DNA of 64,000 nucleotides from Paenibacillus rubinfantis (lineage in GTDB: Bacteria; Bacillota; Bacilli; Paenibacillales; Paenibacillaceae): NCBI RefSeq assembly GCF_001486505.1, contig NZ_LN909065.1, forward strand, positions 1,259,778-1,323,777. The letters are read 5' to 3'. Shown here piece after piece: positions 37,055-46,340 of this stretch. A program made the position numbers and the translations under genes. The first letter of the stretch is position 1; every line of letters starts with the position of its first letter. A model generated the notes under the pieces. It made no database searches and was not told the origin of the DNA. It saw only the letters and a program-made list of their open reading frames with translations.

Positions 37055-37168
37055 AAGGTATTATATTAAAAAGGGGGTCATGCTGTTATTATAAACAGGC
37101 AATGTTAAGGGAACATGTATCTAATATTACAGTTATATTACAGAGAACCGCAAAAACTATAAAACGGC

Positions 37169-37633
37169 CTAAGACTCAGCAATATAAGCTCCTTGCTCGC
37201 GTAATTTACGCACGACGATCTCATAATCGCTGTCCTTCACTTTTGCGCTAAGTACGTACTTCCATCCCTGCGGCTCGTCACTGGTGTCGATCAGGGACTC
37301 CGATGTCACCGAACGCTCCCCTTCAACTGCCTCGCTGCGCTCTCCTATTAGGGAATCGCCCGCATAACGCTCCCCCATGGCTGCAACCGGCAGCACGCTC
37401 TGCACGCCGCGAACTGTTCCGGGAACAGGAACGATTCCGGGGTTGTTTGGGCCCGATGCGCTGATCACCCCATTGTTTAGTGGTAACATCGGGACCTGAA
37501 GTTGATCGTCCTCTCCCCATTCGTTTGATACATGTCCCGCCTCGACTTCATTGATGTTGTAGGCTTGTAAAGTGATACGCGCGCCTTCCACCTGATCTTC
37601 CGTATTGAAATAGGCCTGAATATGTTGGGTCAT
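37169..37633 (-). CDS. Conserved hypothetical protein (154 residues)
   Basis: I do not recognise a named family. The N-terminal ~35 residues (QAYFNTEDQVEGARITLQAY) and the C-terminal ~40 (WKYVLSAKVKDSDYEIVVRK) look like two halves of alternating strand-helix structure of the kind found in small stress-type proteins with two ferredoxin-like halves, joined by a long Pro/Gly/Asn-rich linker. No signal peptide or membrane span. GGAGG seven bases before the ATG at 37633 fixes the start; a longer frame to 37969 has no support. It has its own terminator and lies divergent from the GNAT gene. Confidence 0.75.
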   Translation of the reverse strand: MTQHIQAYFNTEDQVEGARITLQAYNINEVEAGHVSNEWGEDDQLQVPMLPLNNGVISASGPNNPGIVPVPGTVRGVQSVLPVAAMGERYAGDSLIGERSEAVEGERSVTSESLIDTSDEPQGWKYVLSAKVKDSDYEIVVRKLREQGAYIAES

Positions 37634-37986
37634 GCCCCATACCTCCTTATAATCAACGTCAGCTTCCCGGTCGAGGCAGCCAATCGGCAGAGGGTTTCCC
37701 CTCCCGCATCGTGGGATCAAAACGCTCCGGCTCGGCCAAACGGGCCGACATTCGGGCTTCGCTGCGGTGTCCCGCCAAGATAAGCGGAATGGACTGCCAA
37801 TCTCTCGATTTTGCGGACTGATGCACGGACAGCAACTCCTTTGGTCGTCAAGCTCTTTACCACAAGGTTGTACCAAAACCGGTCCGCTTATCCTTTCCAA
37901 TCGCAAAACCTTCGTTATAATTAGAGGAAAATTTTTCATCTTGAGGTATAATGGGTCAAAAACCCGCAATAAGGAGGGTCTATACG
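37634..37986. other. Divergent intergenic region
   Basis: About 350 bp between two divergent genes. A TATAAT at 37948-37953 could be the -10 of the GNAT gene, but no clear -35 accompanies it. Nothing else is seen. Confidence 0.4.
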
Positions 37987-38925
37987 ATGAATCATTTGGG
38001 CTTTCAACTTCGCCGCCCTACTCTGGAGGATGCCCCGGCTGTCTGCGAGCTGGTGGCCATTTGCGATACCGAGGATCTCGGCGCGCCTGACATCGTCCTG
38101 GAGGATGTGCTAAACATGTGGTCAAGCTTTGACTTGGACCAGAACGTATGGGTGGCCGAAGACGAGAACGCTGCTCTGATCGGTTACGCCTTCCTGGAGG
38201 AGGACAGCGAGGAGAAGCTGTTCAGTTATGGCTGCGTGCGGCCTTCTGCCCGGGGAATAGGCGTTGGTACTGCGCTTGTTGCCGCGCTTGAATCGCGGGC
38301 TGTTGCGCTCAGGAATGAATCCGGGCAAACCAAGCGGCTTCAGGGGATGATTCCTTCCTCTTGTCCCGATGCCGCAGCTTTGTTTGAGGGTTTTGGGTTC
38401 GCGCCGGTCCGCTATTTTAAGCGTATGGCCCTCCATTTGGAAGTCAAACCAGCTCCCGCCGTCCTACCGGAAGGATTCACTGTCGAATCGTTCGTGAAAG
38501 GACGGGATGAACAGGCCGTCTATGAGGCTTATATCGAAGCCTTTTCCGACCACTGGGATTTTACCGTGCCTGCTATGGAGAAGTTTGTGGAAAGAACGCA
38601 GTTGCCAACCTTTGATGAGCATTGGTGGCACCTCGCTCGGGATACCGAAGGTGCCGTTGCCGGATTTGCATTATGCCGTATGAGTGAGGACTTGCTGTTT
38701 ATTGAACATCTGGGTGTTCGCCGCCCTCATCGGGGGCGTGGGCTGGCACTGGCCTTGCTGCAACACGTATTTGCGTCTTCCTACCAAGCAGGGCAAACCC
38801 ATGTCTCCTTGGGTGTCGATGCCGCCAATCCGACGGGAGCCTACCGCCTTTACGAAAAAGTCGGAATGAAACCGGATTACGAAATCAGCATTTATGAGAA
38901 ACTCATCCCGGTCCCGGTCTCCTAA
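37987..38925 (+). CDS. Tandem GNAT-family N-acetyltransferase
   Basis: 312 residues with two GNAT folds. In the first (about residues 5-150) the acetyl-CoA loop reads VRPSARGIGVGTALV; in the second (about 160-310) it reads VRRPHRGRGLALALLQ, followed by LGVDAANPTGAYRLYEKVGM, the usual end of the fold. The substrate is unknown; similar two-domain proteins include mycothiol synthase, but that pathway is not expected in Bacillales. AGGAGGG lies before the ATG at 37987. Confidence 0.88.
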   Translation: MNHLGFQLRRPTLEDAPAVCELVAICDTEDLGAPDIVLEDVLNMWSSFDLDQNVWVAEDENAALIGYAFLEEDSEEKLFSYGCVRPSARGIGVGTALVAALESRAVALRNESGQTKRLQGMIPSSCPDAAALFEGFGFAPVRYFKRMALHLEVKPAPAVLPEGFTVESFVKGRDEQAVYEAYIEAFSDHWDFTVPAMEKFVERTQLPTFDEHWWHLARDTEGAVAGFALCRMSEDLLFIEHLGVRRPHRGRGLALALLQHVFASSYQAGQTHVSLGVDAANPTGAYRLYEKVGMKPDYEISIYEKLIPVPVS

Positions 38926-38930
38926 ACCAA

Positions 38931-38980
38931 AAACGGGCCAAGACGCGTTGATCCTTCCTGCGTCTTGGTCCGTTTCGATT
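38931..38980 (+). terminator. Terminator between convergent GNAT gene and dtd
   Basis: Stem AAACGGGCCAAGACGC (38931-38946) with GCGTCTTGGTCCGTTT (38960-38975), one G-T pair, followed by CGATTTCT. It may serve both strands. Confidence 0.82.
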
Positions 38981-38991
38981 TCTCTTCGTAT

Positions 38992-39444
38992 TTATACCTC
39001 GCCACCAGGGCTGTCCACGATCAGGGTCACGGGTCCCCAATTCGTCAGCTCAACGTCCATTTCCGCCCCAAAGACGCCGGTTTCCACCGTCAGCCCTTTG
39101 GCACGCAGCAGCTCATTTAACCTCTCGTATAGCGGTTCCGCCATCTCTGGTCGGGCCGCCGCCATGAAGTTGGGACGTCTGCCCTTGCGGCAATCGCCAT
39201 ATAGGGTAAACTGGGACACCGAAAGAATCGCCCCGCCGATCTCCGTTACCGCAAGGTTCATCTTCCCCGCTTCGTCTTCAAAAATCCGCAAGCCGGCGAT
39301 CTTCTCCGCCAAATAGGCGGCGTCTTGTTCGGTGTCCTCATGGGTCACGCCAACCAGCAGCATCAGCCCAGGGCCGATGGCTCCCACCGTTTCTCCCGCA
39401 ACGTTTACGCGCGCCTCACGGCAGCGCTGCACGACCACTCTCAT
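38992..39444 (-). CDS. dtd: D-aminoacyl-tRNA deacylase
   Basis: 150 residues. The active-site motif SVSQFTLYG and the cross-subunit Gly-Pro motif NWGPVTLIVDSPG are both intact. It removes D-amino acids (and Gly from tRNA-Ala) from tRNA. It lies 24 bp after relA on the same strand; the relA-dtd pair is conserved in Firmicutes. Confidence 0.97.
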   Translation of the reverse strand: MRVVVQRCREARVNVAGETVGAIGPGLMLLVGVTHEDTEQDAAYLAEKIAGLRIFEDEAGKMNLAVTEIGGAILSVSQFTLYGDCRKGRRPNFMAAARPEMAEPLYERLNELLRAKGLTVETGVFGAEMDVELTNWGPVTLIVDSPGGEV

Positions 39445-39468
39445 CCGGTTCGAATCCTTTCTTGTCCG

Positions 39469-41646
39469 TTACTGCATGATCCGATGGACCGTGTATACAT
39501 CCTTCACCCGCTTGATTTTCTCCACAACGGACTGCAGATGATCGGTATTGCGGATCAGGATCGTCATATGCACCAAAGCCATCTTGTTCTTATCCGATCG
39601 GCCCGAAACGGCCGAAATATTCGTTTTGCTCTCCGACACGGCCTGCAGCACTTCGTTCAGGAAGTTCCGGCGGTCGTGACCGGTGATTTCGATATCAACG
39701 CTGTAGTTCGCCTCGATCGCTTCTTCCCATTCCACGTCGATAACGCGCGCCGCTTCCTCGCCGTCTCCTCCGCCCGGAATGTTCGGACAATCGCTGCGAT
39801 GCACCGATACGCCGCGTCCGCGCGTAATATAGCCGACGATGTCGTCGCCCGGCACCGGGTTACAACAGCGGGCAAAGCGAACTAGCAGATTATCGATTCC
39901 CTTCACGACAACGCCGTTCGTTGGACGATGTCGACGTTCTTCCGGCGCCTTGACCTCCTTGACCTCCGAGGTTAACTCGATGTGTCCGGCGGCCTCTTCC
40001 TGCTCTTTGCGCAGCTTCTCGGTCAGCTTCGTCACAACCTGCGAGGCCGTGATCCCGCCGAACCCGATCGCCGACAGCATGTCGTCGATGTCATTGAAGG
40101 CGTATTTCTTCGCCGCCTCCAGCAGCTTGTCGTCGCTCATCCACTGGGAAGGCTCGATCCCCGCTCGCTTCAGCTCGCGTTCGATCGCTTCGCGCCCTTT
40201 TTCCACGTTTTCTTCGCGTTTTTCCTTCTTGAACCATTGCTTGATTTTGCTGCGAGCATGGGAAGATTGAGCGATTTTCAGCCAGTCCTGGCTAGGACCG
40301 TACGAATGCTTAGACGTCAAAATCTCCACGATATCCCCGGTTTTCAGTCGATGGTCCAGCGGCACAATTCGTCCGTTCACCTTGGCCCCGATCGTCCGAT
40401 TACCGACCTCCGTATGGATGCGGTAGGCAAAATCCAAAGGCACGGAGCCCGCCGGGAGCTCGATAACCTCTCCGGACGGCGTAAACACAAAGACGAGGTC
40501 CGAGAAGAAATCCATTTTCAGCGATTCCACGAACTCCGAAGCATCCTTCGCTTCATGCTGAAGCTCCAGGATTTCGTTAAAGAACGTGATTTTATTTTCC
40601 AAGCCACCTGTTCCGGTGCCTTCTTTATAGGCCCAATGCGCCGCGATCCCGTATTCGGCCGTCCGGTGCATCTCCCAAGTGCGGATCTGAACCTCCGTGG
40701 GTTCCCCGTTTGGGCCAACGACCGTCGTATGCAGCGACTGGTACATGTTCGCCTTCGGCATGGCGATATAATCTTTAAACCGACCCGGCATCGGCTTCCA
40801 CAACGTGTGGATGATCCCCAGGGTCGCGTAACAATCCTTGATATTGTCCACGATGATGCGAATCGCCAGCAGATCGTAAATTTCGTTGAACTGCTTGTTT
40901 TTCATCGTCATTTTCTTATATACGCTGTAAATATGCTTAGGACGCCCCGACAAATCCGCCTGTACGCCCATCTCCTCCAGCTTCTCGGCAATACGGGCGA
41001 TGACGTTCTTGATGTATTCCTCGCGCTCCGCCCGTTTCTTGCGCATCAAGTTGGCGATTCGGTAATACTGCTGCGGGTTTAAATATCGCAGGGCGATATC
41101 TTCCATTTCCCATTTGATGGCGGAGATCCCGAGCCGGTTGGCGATCGGACAGAAAATCTCCAGCGTTTCGTAAGCGATCCGGCGCTGGCTTTCTTCCGAC
41201 TGGTATTTCAGGGTCCGCATATTGTGCAGCCGGTCCGCCAATTTAATGACGATTACCCGGATGTCCTGCGCCATCGCGATGAACATTTTGCGATAGTTCT
41301 CGTTCTGCTGCTCCTCTTTGGATTGGAATTTGATCCGCTCCAGCTTGGTTAGCCCGTCAACGAGCAAAGCGCAATCGCTGCCGAAATTCTCCTGTATCTC
41401 TTTTAGAGACACCGTCGTGTCTTCAACCACATCATGAAGCAGGGCCGCAATGACCGACAGCGCATCCATCTGCATGTTCACAACAATATCAGCCACAGCC
41501 AAAGGATGAAGAATATAAGGTTCCCCGGATTTGCGAACCTGTCCGTGATGGGCTTCGTCCGCAAACTCGTACGCTTCCCGAATCCGATCGAGATCCGGTT
41601 CCTTTATATAGGCAGACGCCTTTTCGAGTAATTGCTCTATGCCCAT
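39469..41646 (-). CDS. relA: Bifunctional (p)ppGpp synthetase/hydrolase Rel
   Basis: 725 residues, full length. HD hydrolase with HHGQVRKSGEPYILHP and LLHDVVEDT, synthetase with the usual RFKDYIAMPKANMYQSLHTT, TGS domain VFVFTPSGEVIELPAGSVPLD-like, a helical/zinc-finger region (RCCNPVPGDDIVGYITRGRG), and a C-terminal ACT domain. It makes and breaks the alarmone in response to uncharged tRNA on ribosomes. The intact HD residues suggest a true bifunctional Rel. Confidence 0.97.
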   Translation of the reverse strand: MGIEQLLEKASAYIKEPDLDRIREAYEFADEAHHGQVRKSGEPYILHPLAVADIVVNMQMDALSVIAALLHDVVEDTTVSLKEIQENFGSDCALLVDGLTKLERIKFQSKEEQQNENYRKMFIAMAQDIRVIVIKLADRLHNMRTLKYQSEESQRRIAYETLEIFCPIANRLGISAIKWEMEDIALRYLNPQQYYRIANLMRKKRAEREEYIKNVIARIAEKLEEMGVQADLSGRPKHIYSVYKKMTMKNKQFNEIYDLLAIRIIVDNIKDCYATLGIIHTLWKPMPGRFKDYIAMPKANMYQSLHTTVVGPNGEPTEVQIRTWEMHRTAEYGIAAHWAYKEGTGTGGLENKITFFNEILELQHEAKDASEFVESLKMDFFSDLVFVFTPSGEVIELPAGSVPLDFAYRIHTEVGNRTIGAKVNGRIVPLDHRLKTGDIVEILTSKHSYGPSQDWLKIAQSSHARSKIKQWFKKEKREENVEKGREAIERELKRAGIEPSQWMSDDKLLEAAKKYAFNDIDDMLSAIGFGGITASQVVTKLTEKLRKEQEEAAGHIELTSEVKEVKAPEERRHRPTNGVVVKGIDNLLVRFARCCNPVPGDDIVGYITRGRGVSVHRSDCPNIPGGGDGEEAARVIDVEWEEAIEANYSVDIEITGHDRRNFLNEVLQAVSESKTNISAVSGRSDKNKMALVHMTILIRNTDHLQSVVEKIKRVKDVYTVHRIMQ

Positions 41647-41963
41647 TGAGATCCTGTTGATTCCTTTCTATATGAAAATATACTGAAAAAACGCATACAA
41701 GAGCATAATTCGCCTCATTTTGATTTCCTATAATTATGACTCTTGCGTTCCCTCCCGTCAACTCCAGGTATTGTCTCCCCGTCGCGGACACCCCCCTGCG
41801 CCACCCCGCAGATTTCCCGCCTGTATGACGGCAGGCAGTGAAAGGGAAAGATGTCTAGAGAAAAACCAAAAGTCAAGCAAATTTCTGTTGAAAATTGTCG
41901 GCATTGTCATTATCCTATTAAGGATAGTTATCTTATGAACGTACCTATAGAGGAGTGAATGCG
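41647..41963. other. Divergent region between relA and uraA
   Basis: About 300 bp. Holds the candidate uraA promoter; otherwise no gene or RNA is seen. No PyrR-binding leader was recognised. Confidence 0.4.
41888..41916 (+). promoter_or_regulatory. Candidate promoter of uraA
   Basis: TTGAAA (41888-41893), 17 bases, TATCCT (41911-41916). The leader would be about 40 nt. The -10 is imperfect. Confidence 0.5.
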
Positions 41964-43250
41964 TTGCAACGTGAAATTCAAGTGAATGAGAAAGTCCCGT
42001 TTGGACCGGGCGTGCTGTTAAGCCTGCAGCACTTATTTGCCATGTTCGGAAGCACGGTGCTGGTACCCAACCTGTTTGGCGTAGACCCCGGCATGATCCT
42101 GTTGATGAACGGTATCGGCACCCTGCTGTACATCCTGATCTGTAAAGGAAAAATCCCCGCTTATTTGGGCTCCAGCTTTGCCTTCATCGCACCGGTTCAA
42201 GCGGTGATCATCAGTCACCCGGGGAACGGTTATGCCATGGCCCTTGGCGCGTTTATCGTCACCGGCGTCATCTTCGTCGTGATTGCGATGCTGATTAAAT
42301 ACGCGGGCACCAAGTGGATCGACGTCGTGTTTCCACCGGCTGCCATGGGCGCCATCGTGGCCCTGATCGGCCTCGAGTTGATTCCGGTTGCGGCCAGCAT
42401 GGCCGGATGGATCAGCGACGGCTCGGAGGGCTGGACGCCCAACGGGACGCACATCACGCTGTCGCTTGTGACGTTAGGCGTTACGGTACTTGGCGCCGTC
42501 ATGTTCCGCGGATTTCCGAAGATCATTCACATCCTGATCGGGATCGTGGTTGGTTATGTACTTGCTTATTTCATGGGCGAGGTGAACACCGAAGCCATTG
42601 GACAAGCCAAGTGGTTTAGCTTGCCGACGGTCACTACCCCGCAATGGGATACCTCCGCAATCATCTCGATCGTGCCGGTTGCCCTGGTCGTTATCGTTGA
42701 GCATATCGGCCACCTGTTGGTGACAAGCAACATCGTGGGTAAAGACCTGTCCAAGGACCCGGGGCTTCACCGGTCGCTGATGGGGAACGGGATCTCCACG
42801 ATTCTCTCCGGTTTTGTTGGCTCGACGCCGAACACAACCTATGGGGAGAACATCGGCGTCATGGCTTTGACCCGCGTGTATTCCGTGTTCGTTATCGGCG
42901 GGGCAGCTATCTTTGCCATCCTGCTGTCCTTCTCCGGGAAGTTCTCGGCGATTGTCGCCAATATTCCTCCTGCGGTGATGGGCGGCGTGTCTCTGCTGCT
43001 GTTTGGGGTTATCGCGGCCTCAGGCTTGCGGATCTTCGTAGAGCAGAAGGTAGACTTCTCCAAACCCACGAATATGCTGTTGACGACCGTCGTGTTGGTC
43101 ATCGGCCTCAGCGGAACCACACTGACCATGGGCCATGTAGCGCTGAAGGGGATGGCCTTGGCCACGATCGTTGGCATCCTGCTCAGCTTGTTCTTTAAGC
43201 TGATCCAAGTGCTGAAATTAAGCAATGATCACGAAGACGCCGCACACTAG
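41964..43250 (+). CDS. uraA: Uracil/xanthine permease (NCS2 family)
   Basis: 428 residues, the length of UraA, with about 14 membrane segments. Family features are the N-terminal LLSLQHLFAMFGSTVLVP, the substrate-site region with GENIGVMALTRVYS near residue 285, and GSTPNTTYGEN. It imports uracil with protons; xanthine or uric acid cannot be excluded. TTG at 41964 is the likely start: GAGGAG lies eight bases upstream, and the GTG at 41955 overlaps that site. Confidence 0.88.
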   Translation: MQREIQVNEKVPFGPGVLLSLQHLFAMFGSTVLVPNLFGVDPGMILLMNGIGTLLYILICKGKIPAYLGSSFAFIAPVQAVIISHPGNGYAMALGAFIVTGVIFVVIAMLIKYAGTKWIDVVFPPAAMGAIVALIGLELIPVAASMAGWISDGSEGWTPNGTHITLSLVTLGVTVLGAVMFRGFPKIIHILIGIVVGYVLAYFMGEVNTEAIGQAKWFSLPTVTTPQWDTSAIISIVPVALVVIVEHIGHLLVTSNIVGKDLSKDPGLHRSLMGNGISTILSGFVGSTPNTTYGENIGVMALTRVYSVFVIGGAAIFAILLSFSGKFSAIVANIPPAVMGGVSLLLFGVIAASGLRIFVEQKVDFSKPTNMLLTTVVLVIGLSGTTLTMGHVALKGMALATIVGILLSLFFKLIQVLKLSNDHEDAAH

Positions 43251-43267
43251 GAGCCTGCGTCATTCAA

Positions 43268-43316
43268 ATAAAAAAGGGACGGTTCCACACAAGCTTGTGG
43301 AACCGTCCCTTTTATT
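43268..43316 (+). terminator. Bidirectional terminator between uraA and apt
   Basis: Perfect stem AAAGGGACGGTTCCACA with TGTGGAACCGTCCCTTT, 6-nt loop, followed by T-rich sequence on both strands (TTTTATTA plus; TTTTTTATT minus). Confidence 0.95.
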
Positions 43317-43320
43317 ACTA

Positions 43321-43833
43321 TTAATATTGAACCAGTGAGAATACATCGATTCCCGGCAGCTTCTTGCGCCCATCCAGCTCGCTGAGTTCAATGAGGAATG
43401 CGGTGCCCACCACATTACCGCCCAACTGGCGAACCAGATTCACAGAGGTCGAAATCGTTCCCCCGGTAGCCAGCAAATCGTCGGCAATCAGCACGTTTTG
43501 CCCCGGCTTCACCGCATCGCTGTGCATGGCCAACCGGTCTTTGCCGTATTCCAGGTCGTATTCTACCTCAATCGTTTCGTAAGGCAGCTTTCCGCTTTTG
43601 CGGATCGGCACGAATCCAACGCCAAGCGCGTAAGCCAATGGGGCACCCACCACGAAACCACGGGCTTCCGGACCGGCGATCAAATCGATCTTGAGGTGAG
43701 AAACCAACTGTTTCAGTTCGTCAACCGCCTTGCGATACATCGCTCCGTCGTTCAGCAGCGTGGTAATGTCCTTGAAACTGATGCCGGGCTGAGGGAAATC
43801 AGGAATCACCCGGATGTACTCTTTAAAATCCAA
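43321..43833 (-). CDS. apt: Adenine phosphoribosyltransferase
   Basis: 170 residues, exactly the usual length. The PRPP-binding motif is VLIADDLLATGGT; GPEARGFVVGAPLA is the adenine-site loop. It salvages adenine to AMP. It lies 57 bp after recJ and before the relA block, as in B. subtilis recJ-apt-relA, though here uraA is inserted between apt and relA on the opposite strand. Confidence 0.98.
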   Translation of the reverse strand: MDFKEYIRVIPDFPQPGISFKDITTLLNDGAMYRKAVDELKQLVSHLKIDLIAGPEARGFVVGAPLAYALGVGFVPIRKSGKLPYETIEVEYDLEYGKDRLAMHSDAVKPGQNVLIADDLLATGGTISTSVNLVRQLGGNVVGTAFLIELSELDGRKKLPGIDVFSLVQY

Positions 43834-43890
43834 ACCAATCTCCTCCTAGTTCAAATGCATGCGAATCGTTTCCATCTCTCGAAAAATCAT

Positions 43891-46305
43891 TTATGAAGCA
43901 CCCTGAATATGGGTTAGCATCCATTCGGTAATTTCGGGGACCCGGCCGTACTGCAGCATCTGCTCGATTTCAGCCAGCAGTCCCAGTTCCCGGTAACGGC
44001 TTGACGTTTCCAGCGCCTGCTTGGAAGGAGACGGATGGATCCGCACCATCCCCGCTGCCCGGATAATAAATCCCAGTTCTTCGAATACCCCAAGCGCCAT
44101 CTCCACCATCCGTCTGGACCACCCGGTGCGTGTCGCCAGCGCAGCGATCAATTCTTCCTCGCGAAGTCCTTGTCCTGCGCCGCGATGGATTAAGCTGTAT
44201 ACCAGCTTGAAATGATCCCGGGAAGGCGGTTCGATCCGCTCTTGCGGCGCGCGCGGGGAATGCAGCAGATAAATGCGCTCCAGCGCGGTAAACCCGGATA
44301 CCATCCCGGTCCAGCCCATCGGCGATTCCGGCAGCTCCAGGACGAATAGCGTCACCGCAGCATTGAAACCCACCGCTTGTGCGAGGTCATTGCCAGGGCG
44401 CACGCCAACGTTCTTATCATATACCCAAACCGGGGTCTCCTTCAAATCAAGGGTCTGAAAAAATGCGGAACCGTCGTTAAGCACCACGGCCGAGGTTCCC
44501 GAACCGCAGGCAGGCAGCTTGCCCAGCTTGCCACGCAGTTCATCCAGCAGCAGCCCCGGGTTCCGGGAGCCGCGGTAATCGAACACCTGCAGGTGTGAGA
44601 CCGCCAGGTCCTGGATCATCAGCTGCGGCTTACGCGAACCGTTCCATTCGTTGATTCCCGCTTCCGCCACGATATCCACTCGGGCTTCCTCCGTCAGCAG
44701 TGAAGCCAATTCGCCTTTACCAAAGGCGACCGCTTCAACGGTTTTGCCGTTCTGGCCCAGAACCAGCTTCAAGTGCTTCCCGTCTTTGCCCATCTGCTTG
44801 CACTCCAGGAGCTTTAGGTCGCGGAGAAGCAATCTTGGGCAAGTGTTGGCCATACCAAACGGGGCCAAATGCTGGAGCTGCTCGATAGCCTGCAACGTAA
44901 CGTCCTTCAAGGAACAAGCCAAATCCGTTTGCAACACCGGCACGAAATGCTCCGGTTGAAGCCGCCCGGCGGCAAAGGCATTCAACCGGCGGCCGAATTC
45001 CTCCAGCCGCTCGCGGCCAAGAGACATCCCTGCCGCCGAAGGATGCCCGCCGAAATGATCCAGCAGGTCGGCGCAATCCGTTAACGCTTCGTAGATATCA
45101 AAGCCGGGAATGGAACGGGCTGAGCCTTTGCACTCCCCCGTTTCCGGGTGGATCCCCAGCACGATTGTTGGGCGATAATAACGCTCCAGCAATTTGGAAG
45201 CAACGATGCCAACGACGCCGGCATTCCAGCCTTCGCCGGCAACGACGATAACGTCAGGCAATCCCTCCGCTTCCTCCTGGCTTTCCAGCTGCTGCAGCGC
45301 CTCTTGCACCATGTCCTCAACGAGCATTTGACGCTCTTTATTAAGGACATCCAGCTCCTCGGCAATCACCTCCGCTTCTTCCATGCTTTCCGCCGTCAAC
45401 AAAGCGACGGCTCGGTTCGCATGGCTCATGCGGCCGCTGGCATTAATCCGCGGCGCTAACCCGAAGGCGACAGACGTCGAAGTCACTTCCCCGCTGGACC
45501 AGCCGGATGTCCCAAGCAGCGCCGTCATCCCCGGGAAGGCTGAGTGAGCCATCGATGCGAGACCCGACTTGACGATCACGCGGTTCTCTCCGGTTAGCGG
45601 CATCAAATCGGCGATCGTCCCCAGTGCAGCAAGTTCCGTCCAGGCTTCAGGAGTGTCCTCCCCCAGAAGGGCCTGAGCCAGCTTGTACGCTACCCCAACC
45701 CCGGCCAACCCTTTAAACGGATACGAGCAGTAAGGCAGCTTAGGATTAATTAAGGTATACGCTTCCGGCAAAATGGCCGGCGGCTCGTGGTGGTCCGTGA
45801 CGATCACATCCATACCGACCGAACGAGCATAAGCTACCTGATCCACCGCACTGATCCCCGTATCGACCGTGACGATCAGCGTAAAGCCCTTCTTATGAAA
45901 ATGCTCCAGCACCGGAATATGCAAGCCATACCCCTCTTTGGTCCGGTGCGGAATGTAATAGTCATATGTAGCGCCGAGGCGCCTCATCAGATGGATCATT
46001 AAAGTTGTGGACGAAACGCCGTCGGCATCATAATCCCCGTAAATCAGGATCCGTTCCCCGTTCTCCACCGCTTGGCGGATCCGAGGGACGGCTTCCTTCA
46101 TCCCGCTAAGCAGCAGGGGATCATGTTGGTCTGCAAGACTTCCTTTTAAGAATTGCTCCGCCTCCTCCAGGCGATCCATCCCCCGTGTCACCAGTAAAGA
46201 CGCAAGGAGCGGGGAAATGTTCAGCTGGCTGGCGAGACGGCTGGCAGACGCTTCGTCACAGGGCAGCTGAGACCAACGATATTTGGCATGAAGCAAAAGC
46301 GGCAC
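43891..46305 (-). CDS. recJ: Single-stranded-DNA exonuclease RecJ
   Basis: 804 residues, the long Bacillus form. DHH-family motifs are ILIYGDYDADGVSS, VTDHHEPPA and the DHHA1 motif GGHPSAAGMSL; an OB-fold and the Firmicute-specific C-terminal domain follow. It degrades single-stranded DNA 5' to 3' in recombination and mismatch repair. The start may be GTG at 46305 or TTG at 46296 (AAGGTG six bases upstream); I keep the longer form. Confidence 0.95.
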   Translation of the reverse strand: MPLLLHAKYRWSQLPCDEASASRLASQLNISPLLASLLVTRGMDRLEEAEQFLKGSLADQHDPLLLSGMKEAVPRIRQAVENGERILIYGDYDADGVSSTTLMIHLMRRLGATYDYYIPHRTKEGYGLHIPVLEHFHKKGFTLIVTVDTGISAVDQVAYARSVGMDVIVTDHHEPPAILPEAYTLINPKLPYCSYPFKGLAGVGVAYKLAQALLGEDTPEAWTELAALGTIADLMPLTGENRVIVKSGLASMAHSAFPGMTALLGTSGWSSGEVTSTSVAFGLAPRINASGRMSHANRAVALLTAESMEEAEVIAEELDVLNKERQMLVEDMVQEALQQLESQEEAEGLPDVIVVAGEGWNAGVVGIVASKLLERYYRPTIVLGIHPETGECKGSARSIPGFDIYEALTDCADLLDHFGGHPSAAGMSLGRERLEEFGRRLNAFAAGRLQPEHFVPVLQTDLACSLKDVTLQAIEQLQHLAPFGMANTCPRLLLRDLKLLECKQMGKDGKHLKLVLGQNGKTVEAVAFGKGELASLLTEEARVDIVAEAGINEWNGSRKPQLMIQDLAVSHLQVFDYRGSRNPGLLLDELRGKLGKLPACGSGTSAVVLNDGSAFFQTLDLKETPVWVYDKNVGVRPGNDLAQAVGFNAAVTLFVLELPESPMGWTGMVSGFTALERIYLLHSPRAPQERIEPPSRDHFKLVYSLIHRGAGQGLREEELIAALATRTGWSRRMVEMALGVFEELGFIIRAAGMVRIHPSPSKQALETSSRYRELGLLAEIEQMLQYGRVPEITEWMLTHIQGAS

Positions 46306-46340
46306 CTTCTTTCTTCCTGTTGATTCTACCCGGGGCCAGC

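Noticed and set aside
41647..41963. PyrR or purine riboswitch before uraA
   Set aside because: No match to the known aptamer or PyrR-binding hairpin was recognised in the short leader.
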